DNA of 64,000 bases from Bacillaceae bacterium OF18-1A (GCA_027694045.1 JAQEWB010000001.1:806001-870000), one strand, 5' to 3'; positions 44,860 to 54,956 are shown, numbered from the stretch's first letter. Notes: generated from the letters alone by a model not told the origin. Numbers and translations: made by a program.

Positions 44860-45831
44860 ATGAAAAAAGTAGAGCAATTATCTTCTCACCTATATCTTAT
44901 TGATGATTTCGACTTACAACATAATGAACGAACAGGTACATACGTTTTATTAGGCGACGATATTACTTTAATTGAAACATGTGCAGCCCCTTCTCTTCCG
45001 TATATTTTAGATGGATTGCAACAATTACATATTGATTTAAACGATGTAAAAAACATTATCGTTACACATGTTCATTTAGATCACGCTGGGGCTGCTGGAT
45101 TAATGATGGAAAAGTGCCCAAACGCTACTTTATATGTACATTCTCGCGGTGCTCGCCATATGATTGATCCAACAAAACTCATTTTAGGTGCAAAAGCTGT
45201 GTACAAAGAAGATTTCGATAAACTTTTCGATCCAATTCTTCCTATAGAAAAAGAACGTGTTCATATTGTACAACATGGCGATACATTACAAATTTCAGAA
45301 AACCGTACCCTTACATTTTATGATACACCGGGACATGCGAAGCACCACATTAGCATTCACGATTCATTAACAAACGGAATTTTCACTGGTGATACAATTG
45401 GAATTTATTATAGAGAACTCGCAGATCTTGGTGTAGAGCTATATTTACCATCAACGTCTCCTTCACAATTTCAGCCAGATGCGATGATCGCTTCTAAAAA
45501 TCATATTCAAAGTATGAATGTAGATACTATTTATTTCGGTCATTACGGCGCATCCTCTCATGTTACAGAAGTATATAATCAACTGGAACATTGGTTACCT
45601 ATTTTCGTTCATACTGGTAAAGATGTCTTTGAAAAATATAATGATTTTGATGAGGCGACTAAAGCATTACAAACTTTATTAATGGATAAAATCTCTTCTC
45701 ACCTTACAAAGTTAAACGTCCCGTCAAATCATTCCGTTTATAATATTTTACCTCTAGACATAGAAATTAGTGCGATGGGCATTATTGATTATTTCACAAA
45801 GCAGGAGAAATCCAAATCCACTATTAACTAA
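44860..45831 (+). CDS. MBL-fold metallo-hydrolase
   Basis: A 323-aa metallo-beta-lactamase-fold hydrolase. The zinc motif THVHLDHAG is near residue 69, the next His is in DTPGHAKHHIS near 159, an Asp ligand is in FTGDTIG near 180 and the last His in YFGHYGAS near 229. The C-terminal 80 residues are helical. AAGGAG lies eight bases before ATG 44860; an upstream GTG overlaps it. Resembles hydroxyacylglutathione-hydrolase-like proteins; substrate unknown. Confidence 0.88.
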   Translation: MKKVEQLSSHLYLIDDFDLQHNERTGTYVLLGDDITLIETCAAPSLPYILDGLQQLHIDLNDVKNIIVTHVHLDHAGAAGLMMEKCPNATLYVHSRGARHMIDPTKLILGAKAVYKEDFDKLFDPILPIEKERVHIVQHGDTLQISENRTLTFYDTPGHAKHHISIHDSLTNGIFTGDTIGIYYRELADLGVELYLPSTSPSQFQPDAMIASKNHIQSMNVDTIYFGHYGASSHVTEVYNQLEHWLPIFVHTGKDVFEKYNDFDEATKALQTLLMDKISSHLTKLNVPSNHSVYNILPLDIEISAMGIIDYFTKQEKSKSTIN

Positions 45832-45835
45832 CAGT

Positions 45836-45880
45836 AAAAGAAGAGATGTACAGCAGTAGTTACTGTATATCTCTTCTTTT
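45836..45880 (+). terminator. Terminator of the MBL hydrolase gene
   Basis: Stem AAAAGAAGAGAT..TACAG/CTGTA..ATCTCTTCTTTT with a trailing T run. Confidence 0.85.
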
Positions 45881-45916
45881 TTCGAATATATTTTTAGTAA
45901 AGGATGGTGAAATGAA

Positions 45917-46351
45917 ATGCAAAAAGTGATGCTATACCTTTGCTTTACATTATTTATCGTCTTATTATTATTTGTCGGAGCAAAAATTCAATTCTATTTA
46001 GATACAGATGCGCAAGTGAACTTTAACGTTTATCCAAGGTTATTCTACTTTACACTCTTCCCTCTTATAGTTGGCATTTTATTACGATTCCTTCAATCTA
46101 TTAATCCCGAAACGAGTAAACAAAACTGGAGCTTTCAGCCGGATAAATTTATTGCGATTACGTTCCCTACGCTATTCCTTTCCTTTTCACCAGCGCTATT
46201 CTTCTCACCACTGGGCAAACTCCTTCCTTATTTAGGTAATATTATTCTTTTAGATACTACTTTTATTACAATTATTAGTTTAATAGCTGGGTATTCACTA
46301 TTAGATTGTTTTATACAAAAGGATACTGCAAATATGAAAAAATATAATTGA
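45917..46351 (+). CDS. Four-helix membrane protein of unknown function
   Basis: A 144-aa protein with four hydrophobic segments (about 4-24, 42-60, 76-96 and 109-128). GGATGGTGAAATG precedes the start. Not recognised as a named family; a single-gene unit. Confidence 0.65.
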   Translation: MQKVMLYLCFTLFIVLLLFVGAKIQFYLDTDAQVNFNVYPRLFYFTLFPLIVGILLRFLQSINPETSKQNWSFQPDKFIAITFPTLFLSFSPALFFSPLGKLLPYLGNIILLDTTFITIISLIAGYSLLDCFIQKDTANMKKYN

Positions 46352-46461
46352 ATGCTCTATTTAATCGTGCAAGCCAACGGTTACACTCCCTTGGCTTGTT
46401 TTTATACTAATTATATTCCTGTATAATACAGTTATCGAATAAAATTCGGAGGAATGATACA

Positions 46462-47340
46462 ATGTTTTTTCAGTTTTTTCTACTAGCAATCATTATGTCT
46501 TTTATTAGTGGGCGACTAATTGGGACAAAATTAAATCTTTTCAAACAAGTAAGTGCAGCCACTTTAGGTGTTTCACTTACGTCAGCTTTATATTGGTTTT
46601 TATATTTACGCTATCAAGATGAATCGATTATCGGTGTTGATAGATATTTTTGGTTAGGAAGTTCATTAATTGTATCGATGCTTTGTTACCTAGTTTTTGA
46701 ATTATTTGATCCTATTAGGCGTGACGAAATGGATGACATAGTAACGGAAAGTCGAAATCCTATTTCGAAATTCTTCGCTAAGATCGGTAGACAAAAAAGA
46801 TATATGCGTGTCTCTTCTATTGCAATAAAACATGGAATGGGAAAATATTTAGCTTTAAAGCGCTCGCCGGAAGCAGATCGTAAGCTCGCCACTTCACTTC
46901 GAAATACACTAGAAGAATGCGGCGGTGTATTTATTAAATTCGGACAAGTTTTATCAACTCGATCTGATTTATTACCACCTGCTTTTATTCACGAATTATC
47001 AAACCTTCAGGAAAATGTAACACGCTTATCACAACAACAAGTTGAAGAAATATTGAACAAGGAACTACATATACCGAAAGATGAAATTTTCAGCTCCTTT
47101 GAAATGGAACCGTTAGCTGCCGCCTCTATACTCGGTTTTAGCTTTGGAACTACACGAAAAAAACGTCCTGAACTACTCCAAGAAACTGCAAATGAAGTTT
47201 TCCGTTATTTGCGTGACGGACGTTTGCAAATGAAGACTACAAAATCTTTTCCACTTCAAGATGCAGGGAAAGCACATGAATGGGTCGAAAGTAGAAAAAG
47301 TATAGGGAAAGTAATACTAACTGTTCAGTCTTCTTCCTGA
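46462..47340 (+). pseudogene. Chimeric gene: UbiB/ADCK kinase N-terminus fused to Zn-alcohol dehydrogenase C-terminus
   Basis: A 292-codon open frame preceded by CGGAGGAA. Residues 1-223 match the front of an AarF/UbiB (ABC1) protein: two membrane helices, then the KxGQ segment FIKFGQVLSTRSDLLP at 157-172 and the Ala-rich loop PLAAASI at 217-223. At residue 224 it changes to GFSFGTTRKK..., then EVFRYLRDGRL, FPLQDAGKAHEWVESRK and GKVILTV, the C-terminal part of zinc-dependent alcohol dehydrogenase/quinone oxidoreductases. The kinase catalytic lobes and the dehydrogenase NAD domain are both absent. It is best explained by an in-frame deletion joining two adjacent genes; the product is unlikely to be active as either enzyme. 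Confidence 0.85.
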
Positions 47341-47369
47341 AATGAATACTTGAAACAGAGGTGGCATTC

Positions 47370-48008
47370 ATGGGATCACGAATTATGCATGTTATTATCG
47401 CTAACGGTATTGCTGAGAAACTATGTATTCAAGATAAAACTTCTTTCTTACTTGGAGGGGTAGCCCCTGATGCGGTTCATTCAGCAGAAGAAAAAGGAAC
47501 TTCACATTTTTACGCAGGCACGACGAAAAACTATACGCGAAGGATAGATTTCAATTCTTTTTTTCAAAAATATAAAGTTCATATGAATTCCCCTTTTCTC
47601 TTAGGCTATTATACCCACCTCATTGCCGATGATAATTGGCTAAGTGGCTTTTTTCTACCATGGCTAAAAAATAGAATAGAGAATGACGAAACCATCGCAC
47701 CCCTGTACTATAACGATTTTAAACTGTTAAATGCAAAGTTGCTTCATCATTACGATAAAGAACAACAGCTCTTCTCTCTTCTCAATCAAGAGGCTCATAT
47801 TATGGATATTGAAGAGGTTTCTAAAGAAAACGTTTTAGCTTTTCGAAAGTATCTTTTTGAAGATATGTTGTATCCTGAGCAACATTTGCATGAAAACTTA
47901 CAGGTGTTTACGTTTAATCAAATTGTCGGTTATATTGAAACTGCTATTGAAAAAGGTGCATTTTTTATTACACAACTCTCTCATAAAAAATCCACTTCAA
48001 AGATTTAA
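47370..48008 (+). CDS. Zinc-dependent phospholipase C-like protein
   Basis: A 212-aa protein resembling the Zn_dep_PLPC family. Near the start are MHVIIANGIAEKL, SFLLGGVAPDAVH (acid and His ligands), HFY near 51 and FLLGYYTHLIADDNW near 81 with the His/Asp pair. It has no signal peptide, unlike secreted bacterial PLC, so a cytosolic hydrolase role is more likely. The ATG follows GAGGTGG; a GTG three codons earlier overlaps it. Confidence 0.75.
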   Translation: MGSRIMHVIIANGIAEKLCIQDKTSFLLGGVAPDAVHSAEEKGTSHFYAGTTKNYTRRIDFNSFFQKYKVHMNSPFLLGYYTHLIADDNWLSGFFLPWLKNRIENDETIAPLYYNDFKLLNAKLLHHYDKEQQLFSLLNQEAHIMDIEEVSKENVLAFRKYLFEDMLYPEQHLHENLQVFTFNQIVGYIETAIEKGAFFITQLSHKKSTSKI

Positions 48009-48037
48009 TCCCCCTCCAATATATTTGAGGGGGATTT
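48007..48037. terminator. Terminator between convergent genes
   Basis: Stem AATCCCCCTC/GAGGGGGATT followed by TTTT on the plus strand, overlapping the stop of the plus-strand gene. Confidence 0.8.
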
Positions 48038-48053
48038 TCACCTAGCAATATTA

Positions 48054-48437
48054 TTATTGGTTCTTTTCCATAACCGCAAAATAATTTCCTTCACTATCAG
48101 CAAAGTTAAATACTTTACCAGAAGGCATATTTACCATTTCGCCAACAGTAACATTTTTATTTTTTAAATCTGCATATAATTGATCAAGATTTTCTGAGAA
48201 GAACATTAGTGACGGTGTACCAAGATTTAATTCTGGGCTCATCTTAGAAATCACTTCTTTATTATGTAATATAATGCTTGTTTCTGCCCCACTTTTCGGA
48301 GCGATTTCAATCCATCTCATTCCTTGTTTGTTATCTTCCTCTGCAACTACATGAAACCCTACCTTTTCCGTCCAAAAATTTACTGCCTCATCTTGATTAT
48401 TTACATATAACATAATTTGTCCTACTTTATGGATCAT
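48054..48437 (-). CDS. VOC-family protein (glyoxalase/dioxygenase fold)
   Basis: A 127-aa single VOC domain with two beta-alpha-beta-beta-beta modules: VGQIMLYVNNQDEAVNFWTEKVGFHV at the front and LMFFSENLDQLYADLKNKNVTVG in the second half, ending FNFADSEGNYFAVME. The metal ligand positions are only partly conserved (Glu in the last strand). Substrate unknown. Confidence 0.88.
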   Translation of the reverse strand: MIHKVGQIMLYVNNQDEAVNFWTEKVGFHVVAEEDNKQGMRWIEIAPKSGAETSIILHNKEVISKMSPELNLGTPSLMFFSENLDQLYADLKNKNVTVGEMVNMPSGKVFNFADSEGNYFAVMEKNQ

Positions 48438-48560
48438 TTGTTTTCCTCCTAATGGTTTTTATATTCTATGTAGCTTTCTACAGGTGCTATCGTTAATCCT
48501 TTTTATACTTCTTCACAAAGTTGACCTACTTACTCATTCCCCACTTTACCAATAAATATA

Positions 48561-48590
48561 AAAGACGTAACTAAGCATAGTTACGCCTTT
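48561..48590 (-). terminator. Terminator of yfmL
   Basis: Stem AAAGACGTAACTA/TAGTTACGCCTTT. On the minus strand it is followed by TTTTA. Confidence 0.7.
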
Positions 48591-48607
48591 CCATTTATTT
48601 ATCCCAC

Positions 48608-49777
48608 TTATCTAGGCTTTTTCTTCCCAGTAAATGCTGGTTTCTTTTTCTTTGGTGCTTTCGGTTTCGTTTCTACGAATGATCCTTTGAACATTTCTTG
48701 CTTCGTAAATACGATGCCTAGTTTTTTCGCAAATTGTAGTAATTTACGCTCTTCTTGCGGTGTTACAAGAGATACAACAGTTCCTTCTTTACCCATACGT
48801 CCAGTACGTCCTGAGCGGTGAATATATTGATCTACTGTGTCTGGTAACTCTAAATGAATTACATGTGTTAAATCATCAATATCGATACCGCGTGCTGCAA
48901 TATCAGTAGCAAGTAGAATTTCTAATTTCCCTCCGCGGAAAGCACGCATTGTCGCTTCACGCTCTTGTTTACTTGCTTCTGCATGAAGAGCCGCCGCTTT
49001 CATTTTACGGAATTTCAATTTCTCAGTAATTTCATCTAAACGGAATGGGTCGTTTAAGAAAGCAACTGCTTTTACATCGCCCATATGCATAATTCTTCTT
49101 ACGTAATCATTTTTTTCGCGTCGCTCACAAATGATATACGTATGCTCAACTAAGCTTTTTGATTCTGCACGTGTTACACGTACTAATTGTGGTTCAACAG
49201 CTAAATCACGCGCCGCATCTTCTGCCGCTTTTGTCATTGTCGCCGAGAAGAATACTAATTGACGATCGCGCATCGTTGATTTAATTACATCTTGCACCGC
49301 GCCCATCATTTTTTGCTTTACAATTTGATCAAACTCATCAAATACAATTGTTTTTACTTCATGCATTTTTAGCTTTTTCATACGAATTAATTCTAAAATA
49401 CGGCCTGGTGAACCGACAATTACTCTTGGGTGTTTCTTTAATTTTTCAACTTGGCGCTTAATATCTGCACCACCAATTAAAGATGCACCTGAAATTTCAG
49501 TTCCTGCTGTAAACTTTTGAACCTCTTCATGAATTTGCATGACAAGTTCACGTGTTGGTGCTAAAACAACAACTTGTGGCTGTTTTACTTCAGGATTAAT
49601 TTTATGTAAAAGGGGTAATAAGTACGCTAATGTTTTTCCTGTTCCAGTTGGAGATTCAGCTATAACGTCTTGTCCTTCTAAAATAGTTGGAATCGCTTGT
49701 TTTTGAATTTCAGTTAACTCTTTAAAACCAGCCTTCTCCCAAGCTTGTTGTAAAAATGGTTGCATATCTTTTATCAT
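48608..49777 (-). CDS. yfmL: DEAD-box RNA helicase YfmL
   Basis: A 389-aa helicase. Motifs in order: Q-motif LTEIQKQAIP near 21, Walker A SPTGTGKT near 41, PTRELV near 74, GSPGRI near 122, DEFD near 145 (Phe for Ala in DEAD), SAT near 177, then ATDIAARGID near 290 and HRSGRTGR near 317. The basic tail (KPKAPKKKKPAFTGKKKPR) likely binds RNA. Its size and DEFD box match B. subtilis YfmL, a helicase linked to large-subunit ribosome assembly. Assigned from memory of the family. Confidence 0.88.
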   Translation of the reverse strand: MIKDMQPFLQQAWEKAGFKELTEIQKQAIPTILEGQDVIAESPTGTGKTLAYLLPLLHKINPEVKQPQVVVLAPTRELVMQIHEEVQKFTAGTEISGASLIGGADIKRQVEKLKKHPRVIVGSPGRILELIRMKKLKMHEVKTIVFDEFDQIVKQKMMGAVQDVIKSTMRDRQLVFFSATMTKAAEDAARDLAVEPQLVRVTRAESKSLVEHTYIICERREKNDYVRRIMHMGDVKAVAFLNDPFRLDEITEKLKFRKMKAAALHAEASKQEREATMRAFRGGKLEILLATDIAARGIDIDDLTHVIHLELPDTVDQYIHRSGRTGRMGKEGTVVSLVTPQEERKLLQFAKKLGIVFTKQEMFKGSFVETKPKAPKKKKPAFTGKKKPR

Positions 49778-49796
49778 TTGTTTTTCTCCTTTATCT

Positions 49797-50324
49797 CTAT
49801 TTTTGAAGAAAATGTTGTATTGTTCGCACCGTTTCTATCATGTGTGAAATAACAGCTATTAAATCATCAACATGGTCTTCTGTAATCGCTTTTTGAAATA
49901 GAACCTCTACCTTATTATGATATGAAATCGCTCGCTTATTATATTCGTATGAAAGTTTTTGCGTAATCATTCTTTCTTTTCCCCATATAGAATGCATGAA
50001 AGTTTCAATTTCTTCGCACATTACTTCTGGTTTTTCTATCGGGAATAAAAATGCTAATTTCATTTCACAACCTGGTGTAAATTGTGGTACTTCTAATATT
50101 TCACCAGACAAGTTCTTTGCATCTACAGATAGTGAAAATGTTGCTTCTACTAACGGTTCGAATGGTTCTGTTAATTGAAATGAAATATGATATATACGAC
50201 TTAATGAAGCAAGGTCCATCATATCTTTTCGATCTGTTACAAGAATATCTCCATGTAAATCAAAATCATAAACAGCGCCTTCTACGATTACTTTTAAATT
50301 ATCAAAAGCAGTTGGATCAAACAT
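49797..50324 (-). CDS. Conserved hypothetical protein
   Basis: A 175-aa soluble protein; N-terminal half beta-rich (LKVIVEGAVYDFDLHGDILVTDR), C-terminal half helical (AITEDHVDDLIAVISHMIETVRT). GGAGGAA lies at good spacing before ATG 50324. Not recognised. Confidence 0.6.
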   Translation of the reverse strand: MFDPTAFDNLKVIVEGAVYDFDLHGDILVTDRKDMMDLASLSRIYHISFQLTEPFEPLVEATFSLSVDAKNLSGEILEVPQFTPGCEMKLAFLFPIEKPEVMCEEIETFMHSIWGKERMITQKLSYEYNKRAISYHNKVEVLFQKAITEDHVDDLIAVISHMIETVRTIQHFLQK

Positions 50325-50342
50325 AATTTCCTCCAAAAAACA

Positions 50343-50366
50343 GGCGCCTTTCGATGGAAAGGCGCC
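50343..50366 (-). terminator. Terminator of fhs
   Basis: Perfect 10-bp GC-rich stem GGCGCCTTTC/GAAAGGCGCC with a 4-base loop and minus-strand T run. Confidence 0.92.
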
Positions 50367-50414
50367 ACTTGATGTATATATAGTTTACAGATAAACGAGA
50401 TGAATTACAACCTT

Positions 50415-52103
50415 TTAGAATAAACCTACTGCTTTTCCATCTTCATTTACATCCATTTGTAGTGCTGCTGGTTGTTTTGGAAGACCTGGCATTGTTAACA
50501 TTGTTCCTGTTAACGCAACGATAAAGCCTGCACCGATAGATGGTTTTAGCTCACGAATTGTAACAATAAAGTCAGATGGACGACCTAATTTTGTTGCGTC
50601 ATCAGAAAGAGAGTATTGCGTTTTTGCCATACAAATCGGTAGATTACTCCAACCTTCTCCTTCATATTGAGCTAATTGCTTACGTGCTTTCGGAGCAAAT
50701 TCAATATCTTTTGCACCGTAAACTTTTTGAGCAATAGTACGGATTTTTTCTTCTAATGGTAATTCTAATTCATAAAGTGGTGCGTAGTTGTTCTCACCTT
50801 TTTCAATTTCTTTTAACACTTTCTCAGCAAGATCAACTCCACCTTGGCCACCCTTCTCCCAAACTTCGGTTAAGGATACTGCATAGCCACGCTCATTACA
50901 CCACTCTTGTAAGTATGAAACTTCTGCATCTGTATCTGTAATGAACTTATTAATTGCAATTACGAAAGGCACACCGAAGCTTTGGATTGTTTCAACATGC
51001 TTCTGTAAGTTTTCCATACCTTTTGCTAATGCATCTACATTTTCTTCTTTTAATTGATCTTTTGCTACGCCGCCATGCATTTTAAGTGCACGAATAGTCG
51101 CAACAATAACAACTGCTTCTGGCTTAATTCCAGCTGCACGAGCTTTAATATCTAAAAACTTCTCTGCACCTAAATCTGCACCGAATCCAGCTTCTGTAAT
51201 AACATAATCACCTAATTTTGCTGCCATTGTAGTAGCGATAACACTGTTACAACCGTGAGCGATATTCGCAAATGGTCCGCCATGAATGATAGCTGGTGTA
51301 TTTTCTAACGTTTGTACTAAGTTCGGTTTTAATGCATCTTTTAATAATAATGTTAACGCACCTTCTACACCTAAATCTTTAACCGTTACAGGTTGATTTG
51401 CAAAGTTATAAGCAACTACGATGCGAGATAGGCGTGCTTTTAAATCTTGAATATCTGTTGCAAGGCAGAATACGGCCATAATTTCAGATGCTACTGTAAT
51501 ATCAAAACCGTCTTCACGTGGTACACCTTGAACTGGTCCACCAAGACCAATTACTACGTTACGAAGGGCACGATCATTTAAGTCAACACAGCGTTTCCAA
51601 ACGATTTTGCGCGTATCAATTCCAAGTACGTTTCCTTGTTGGATATGATTATCAATAAACGCCGCTAATGCGTTATTGGCAGTTGTAATCGCGTGAATAT
51701 CTCCAGTAAAGTGAAGGTTAATGTCTTCCATTGGTACAACCTGTGAAAAACCGCCCCCTGCTGCTCCGCCCTTTAATCCCATTGTTGGTCCAAGAGATGG
51801 TTCGCGAAGTGCAATTACTGTTTTCTTACCAATTTTATTAAAAGCTTGACCTAAACCAACTGTTACTGTTGATTTACCTTCTCCAGCTGGAGTTGGGTTA
51901 ATCGCTGTAACTAAAACAACTTTACCGTCTTTCTCATTTTGTAAACGCTTAAAAATATCAAGAGATAACTTACCTTTATAATGCCCGTATGGCTCTAACT
52001 CATCTTCTAAAATATTTAAATCAGCTGCAATTTCTTGAATCTTCTTCATACTTGCTTCTTGTGCGATTTCAATATCGGATTTAACTGTTGTAGTAGTTGT
52101 CAT
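50415..52103 (-). CDS. fhs: Formate--tetrahydrofolate ligase
   Basis: A 562-aa enzyme making 10-formyl-tetrahydrofolate from formate, THF and ATP. The P-loop is TPAGEGKST near 72; others include [18 protein letters not shown] near 103 and the THF-site segments. Size is standard. The start MTTTTTV is chosen because it lies eight bases after a GGGGG-type site (GGGGGACTAGGG); a 21-codon longer reading lacks one. No riboswitch is evident upstream. Confidence 0.97.
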   Translation of the reverse strand: MTTTTTVKSDIEIAQEASMKKIQEIAADLNILEDELEPYGHYKGKLSLDIFKRLQNEKDGKVVLVTAINPTPAGEGKSTVTVGLGQAFNKIGKKTVIALREPSLGPTMGLKGGAAGGGFSQVVPMEDINLHFTGDIHAITTANNALAAFIDNHIQQGNVLGIDTRKIVWKRCVDLNDRALRNVVIGLGGPVQGVPREDGFDITVASEIMAVFCLATDIQDLKARLSRIVVAYNFANQPVTVKDLGVEGALTLLLKDALKPNLVQTLENTPAIIHGGPFANIAHGCNSVIATTMAAKLGDYVITEAGFGADLGAEKFLDIKARAAGIKPEAVVIVATIRALKMHGGVAKDQLKEENVDALAKGMENLQKHVETIQSFGVPFVIAINKFITDTDAEVSYLQEWCNERGYAVSLTEVWEKGGQGGVDLAEKVLKEIEKGENNYAPLYELELPLEEKIRTIAQKVYGAKDIEFAPKARKQLAQYEGEGWSNLPICMAKTQYSLSDDATKLGRPSDFIVTIRELKPSIGAGFIVALTGTMLTMPGLPKQPAALQMDVNEDGKAVGLF

Positions 52104-52198
52104 ATACCCTAGTCCCCCTTTAATTGGTTCTGATGATATTGTATCAGTTTTTTGTATTTTCTGCACTTATTTACCTCCTAAAAAATTCTACGATTTCG

Positions 52199-52879
52199 CT
52201 ATACATTTTTTAACATAAATATCCATAAAAATGTTAAAGCTTGTTGTAACTCTGTAGACAATTGACCGATCATCTTTTCATTTACTCCACGTTTATATAC
52301 GCCGATGCCATCTACAACGGCAAATCCTTGTTCTTTCGCTAACTGTTCAAATTCCCAAGGCATCATCGTATTACAGACAACGTCTTTGCCGTATAAACGA
52401 GGATAGCTGTTCTCTCTAGGTTTTGCTGTCGGCCCTAAAATTGCAATACATGCATATCCATCTTTCTTTAAAACGCGTTTCATTTCATTCAATGCTTGTA
52501 ACGGGCTCTCAGTCCACTCTAAAGAATTAATCGCCATAACCGCTTCAAATTGTTCACTTTCAAACGGTAATGCAGAAAGATCCCCTTTCACAAAAGATAG
52601 ATTTGGACCTTCCCCACGTTCTTTACCTTTTTGAATCATAACTTCTGATAAATCTACTCCAACCGCTTTATAACCCGCGTGGCTTAATTTATATGTACCA
52701 TATCCATCACCACAACCAACATCTAGTACTTGATTGTCTTTCTCTACGTACTGTTCAAAAAATGGAATAATTGTACTCCTGCTTCCGCTATCCCACATTT
52801 CCTGACTATTTTGATTCCAAAATTCTGCACTACTATCCCATTTCTTCTCTGCCGATTCATGCCAATTGAATTTCGTCAT
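52199..52879 (-). CDS. Class I SAM-dependent methyltransferase
   Basis: A 226-aa Methyltransf_11-type protein. Motif I LDVGCGDGYGTYKL near 52, the acidic loop in VGVDLSEVM near 74, and FEAVMAINSLEWTESPLQAL near 111. Trp/His-rich N-terminus (WHESAEKKWDSSAEFWN). The start follows AGGGGAA. Probably a small-molecule methyltransferase; acceptor unknown. Confidence 0.82.
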   Translation of the reverse strand: MTKFNWHESAEKKWDSSAEFWNQNSQEMWDSGSRSTIIPFFEQYVEKDNQVLDVGCGDGYGTYKLSHAGYKAVGVDLSEVMIQKGKERGEGPNLSFVKGDLSALPFESEQFEAVMAINSLEWTESPLQALNEMKRVLKKDGYACIAILGPTAKPRENSYPRLYGKDVVCNTMMPWEFEQLAKEQGFAVVDGIGVYKRGVNEKMIGQLSTELQQALTFLWIFMLKNV

Positions 52880-53084
52880 ACATTCCCCTACTTTCACGTA
52901 TTATCATTCATTTCATTCTACATCTTTTTCCAAAATTCCTGTTTTATCTTCATAAGGAGATGAAACGGATAGTAACGGCATTTATATTCTCCAATTTTTG
53001 CTTTACTTGGATTTAACTCATACTCATGTTCTTTTCTTTATGAAAGATACTATAGATACACCCAATTGAAAGAGAGGGATGTAC

Positions 53085-53423
53085 ATGCGAAGAAAGAGAA
53101 ATCATCATTTTAAAAGTGGTGAAAAAAATGAAGAGTATGCAGCTGAAATATCTCCAGCTGGCATTCCAATTAGACATGAGCGCAAAGAAATTGCAAATGA
53201 AATAGAAGGTACAAATACCGGAGCAATGATAGGCTATGTCGCTTTATTTCTTTCGTTATTCTCAATTGCTTTTTATCCTGTTACACTCGGCTCCCTTGCG
53301 ATTTTAGTTGGCTTATTAGCTGTCAATTTTGGAGCAAGAACACTCGGGTATACAGCAATTGGTTTTGGTAGTTTTTCTGTGTTATTTACTTTACTTTATC
53401 CGCTTGCTTTGTCAGCGTTTTAA
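53085..53423 (+). CDS. Two-to-three-helix membrane protein of unknown function
   Basis: A 112-aa protein with a basic, charged N-terminus (RRKRNHHFKSGEKNEE) and three hydrophobic segments (about 47-64, 67-84, 91-110). GAGGG lies six bases before ATG 53085. No named family recognised with confidence. Confidence 0.6.
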   Translation: MRRKRNHHFKSGEKNEEYAAEISPAGIPIRHERKEIANEIEGTNTGAMIGYVALFLSLFSIAFYPVTLGSLAILVGLLAVNFGARTLGYTAIGFGSFSVLFTLLYPLALSAF

Positions 53424-53426
53424 AAA

Positions 53427-53454
53427 AAACACACCAAGTTATACTTGGTGTGTT
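53427..53454. terminator. Terminator between convergent genes
   Basis: Stem AACACACCAAG/CTTGGTGTGTT with a run of T on the minus strand. Confidence 0.85.
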
Positions 53455-53666
53455 CATTCATGATACAACATAATATGGCCACATCCACAGCAATGCTTCG
53501 CTGTAATTTCTTGAAAAACTGGATAGTTCTCTTCATCCCGATGCTCAATAAACACTTTTTCAAACCGGTACATGTTCGGTGCATACGCCCAATCTTGTTT
53601 CGTACGTGCATATAACGTTGAAGAAAAAAACTCTGTTCCACCACAAACAATACATTCTTTTTTCAT
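53454..53666 (-). CDS. Small zinc-ribbon protein
   Basis: A 70-aa protein with two Cys pairs, CIVC near residue 5 and CCGC near 59, which would bind one zinc. A Gly-rich GGGAGGG site precedes ATG 53666. The rest is an aromatic-rich strand region. Function unknown. Confidence 0.65.
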   Translation of the reverse strand: MKKECIVCGGTEFFSSTLYARTKQDWAYAPNMYRFEKVFIEHRDEENYPVFQEITAKHCCGCGHIMLYHE

Positions 53667-53735
53667 CGATATCCCTCCCATGCTTGTCTTACTTCATCTA
53701 TATGAACATGAACATAAAAAAAAGACCTTCTATTA

Positions 53736-54056
53736 CTAGAAAGTCTTTTCCGAAACAAAAAGAAATGTACCAAATATTCCTACTCCGCTATATTCTTTCG
53801 TAACACCAGCTTCTGTTTTAAACGTTTGCTTTACAGTCATAAAGAATACACCATTTCGTGCATCTGTACCTTCAAATTGTAGTTTTTCTTTTTTATTATC
53901 TACATTTTGTGCGCATTCAAAACTACTCTCATCACACTTCAACGCATACTTATCCTCCAAATACAAATTAAAATCTGATTCTTTCGGACAAGTAATGAGT
54001 AATATTGCCACAAGAATAATACTTACAATACCCACAATTGTATAATATTTCTTCAT
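53736..54056 (-). CDS. Exported or membrane-anchored small protein
   Basis: A 106-aa protein with an N-terminal hydrophobic segment (TIVGIVSIILVAILLIT, residues 5-21) followed by CPKESD, so either a lipoprotein-like or a signal-anchor protein. The outer part is beta-rich and ends GVGIFGTFLFVSEKTF. GGAGAA precedes the start. Possibly of the DUF4359 type, but I am unsure. Confidence 0.55.
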   Translation of the reverse strand: MKKYYTIVGIVSIILVAILLITCPKESDFNLYLEDKYALKCDESSFECAQNVDNKKEKLQFEGTDARNGVFFMTVKQTFKTEAGVTKEYSGVGIFGTFLFVSEKTF

Positions 54057-54076
54057 TTGTTCTCCTTTCAAATGAC

Positions 54077-54108
54077 AAGAAAACTTGACTTCATGCGCCA
54101 AGTTTTCT
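54077..54108 (-). terminator. Weak terminator-like hairpin
   Basis: Stem AGAAAACTTG/CAAGTTTTCT with an 11-base loop just after the 282-aa gene; no long T run. Confidence 0.45.
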
Positions 54109-54956
54109 TAGTCAACAACCCATTGCCACTCTTGTTCTTTCTTATCAAAAATAAGCCAACCTGTTTCTGTTGCTTCTTCTTTCAATTCATCAATATTATC
54201 TAGCACCTCATCCGTACTTTCATACGAACCAACTACATATACCGGAATTTCAAGACCCCTTCTTGACTCAATTTTCCCTGCTAAATCAATGTAAAGGCCA
54301 TCTTCCATTAATGGAACAAGTCCCATAATCACTTCTTTTGAAATTGCTGGGAAAATTTTCGATTTTTGGAAGAAAGAAAAACGTTTCTTACCGAAAGCAC
54401 CGAGTTTATATGGAATCACTTTACTTAACATTCCTACAAAATCAGCAATTCTACGGTAATACACTTTGTTGTACCATCCATCATCATGTGAAAAATAAAC
54501 AAATCTATTTTTCAACAACGGAAAGAATGTTCTTGCAAGTGGTTCTTTTTTGTGAGCCAAATATAAAAGCTCCGCAATTTCTTTTGGCTCTAATTCATCT
54601 AAATCGCTTGCATCATCAAAATCTACCCAACAAAATTCATCAAATTCATCAATCTCTGCTTGAATTAACTTATGTATATTTTCTTCCTCAACATATTCAA
54701 ATAAAGTATGATAATGAAAATCCGTCCATTCAAAGTTATGCTTCAAAAGCAACACTTGATGAAGCGGTGAAGGGATGTTACTTGCAAACTCTTTAAACGT
54801 AATTCCTGATGTAATAAAACAATGACCCCGACGATTACCATTAATATATATCATATTCTTTACTTGGTCAGATCCTCCAGACAAAGCACCTAGCCACCTT
54901 CGTTTTGTATGTTTCAATTCTATAGCATATTTTAACATGAAAAATTTTAGAAACAT
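54108..54956 (-). CDS. Hypothetical protein
   Basis: A 282-aa soluble protein without a signal peptide. It has an acidic middle segment (EEENIHKLIQAEIDEFDEFCW) and basic patches (KKRFSFFQKSK). The exact start is uncertain, since the first ATG and a second one at MLKYAIE both lack a clear site. I do not recognise a family. Confidence 0.5.
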   Translation of the reverse strand: MFLKFFMLKYAIELKHTKRRWLGALSGGSDQVKNMIYINGNRRGHCFITSGITFKEFASNIPSPLHQVLLLKHNFEWTDFHYHTLFEYVEEENIHKLIQAEIDEFDEFCWVDFDDASDLDELEPKEIAELLYLAHKKEPLARTFFPLLKNRFVYFSHDDGWYNKVYYRRIADFVGMLSKVIPYKLGAFGKKRFSFFQKSKIFPAISKEVIMGLVPLMEDGLYIDLAGKIESRRGLEIPVYVVGSYESTDEVLDNIDELKEEATETGWLIFDKKEQEWQWVVD

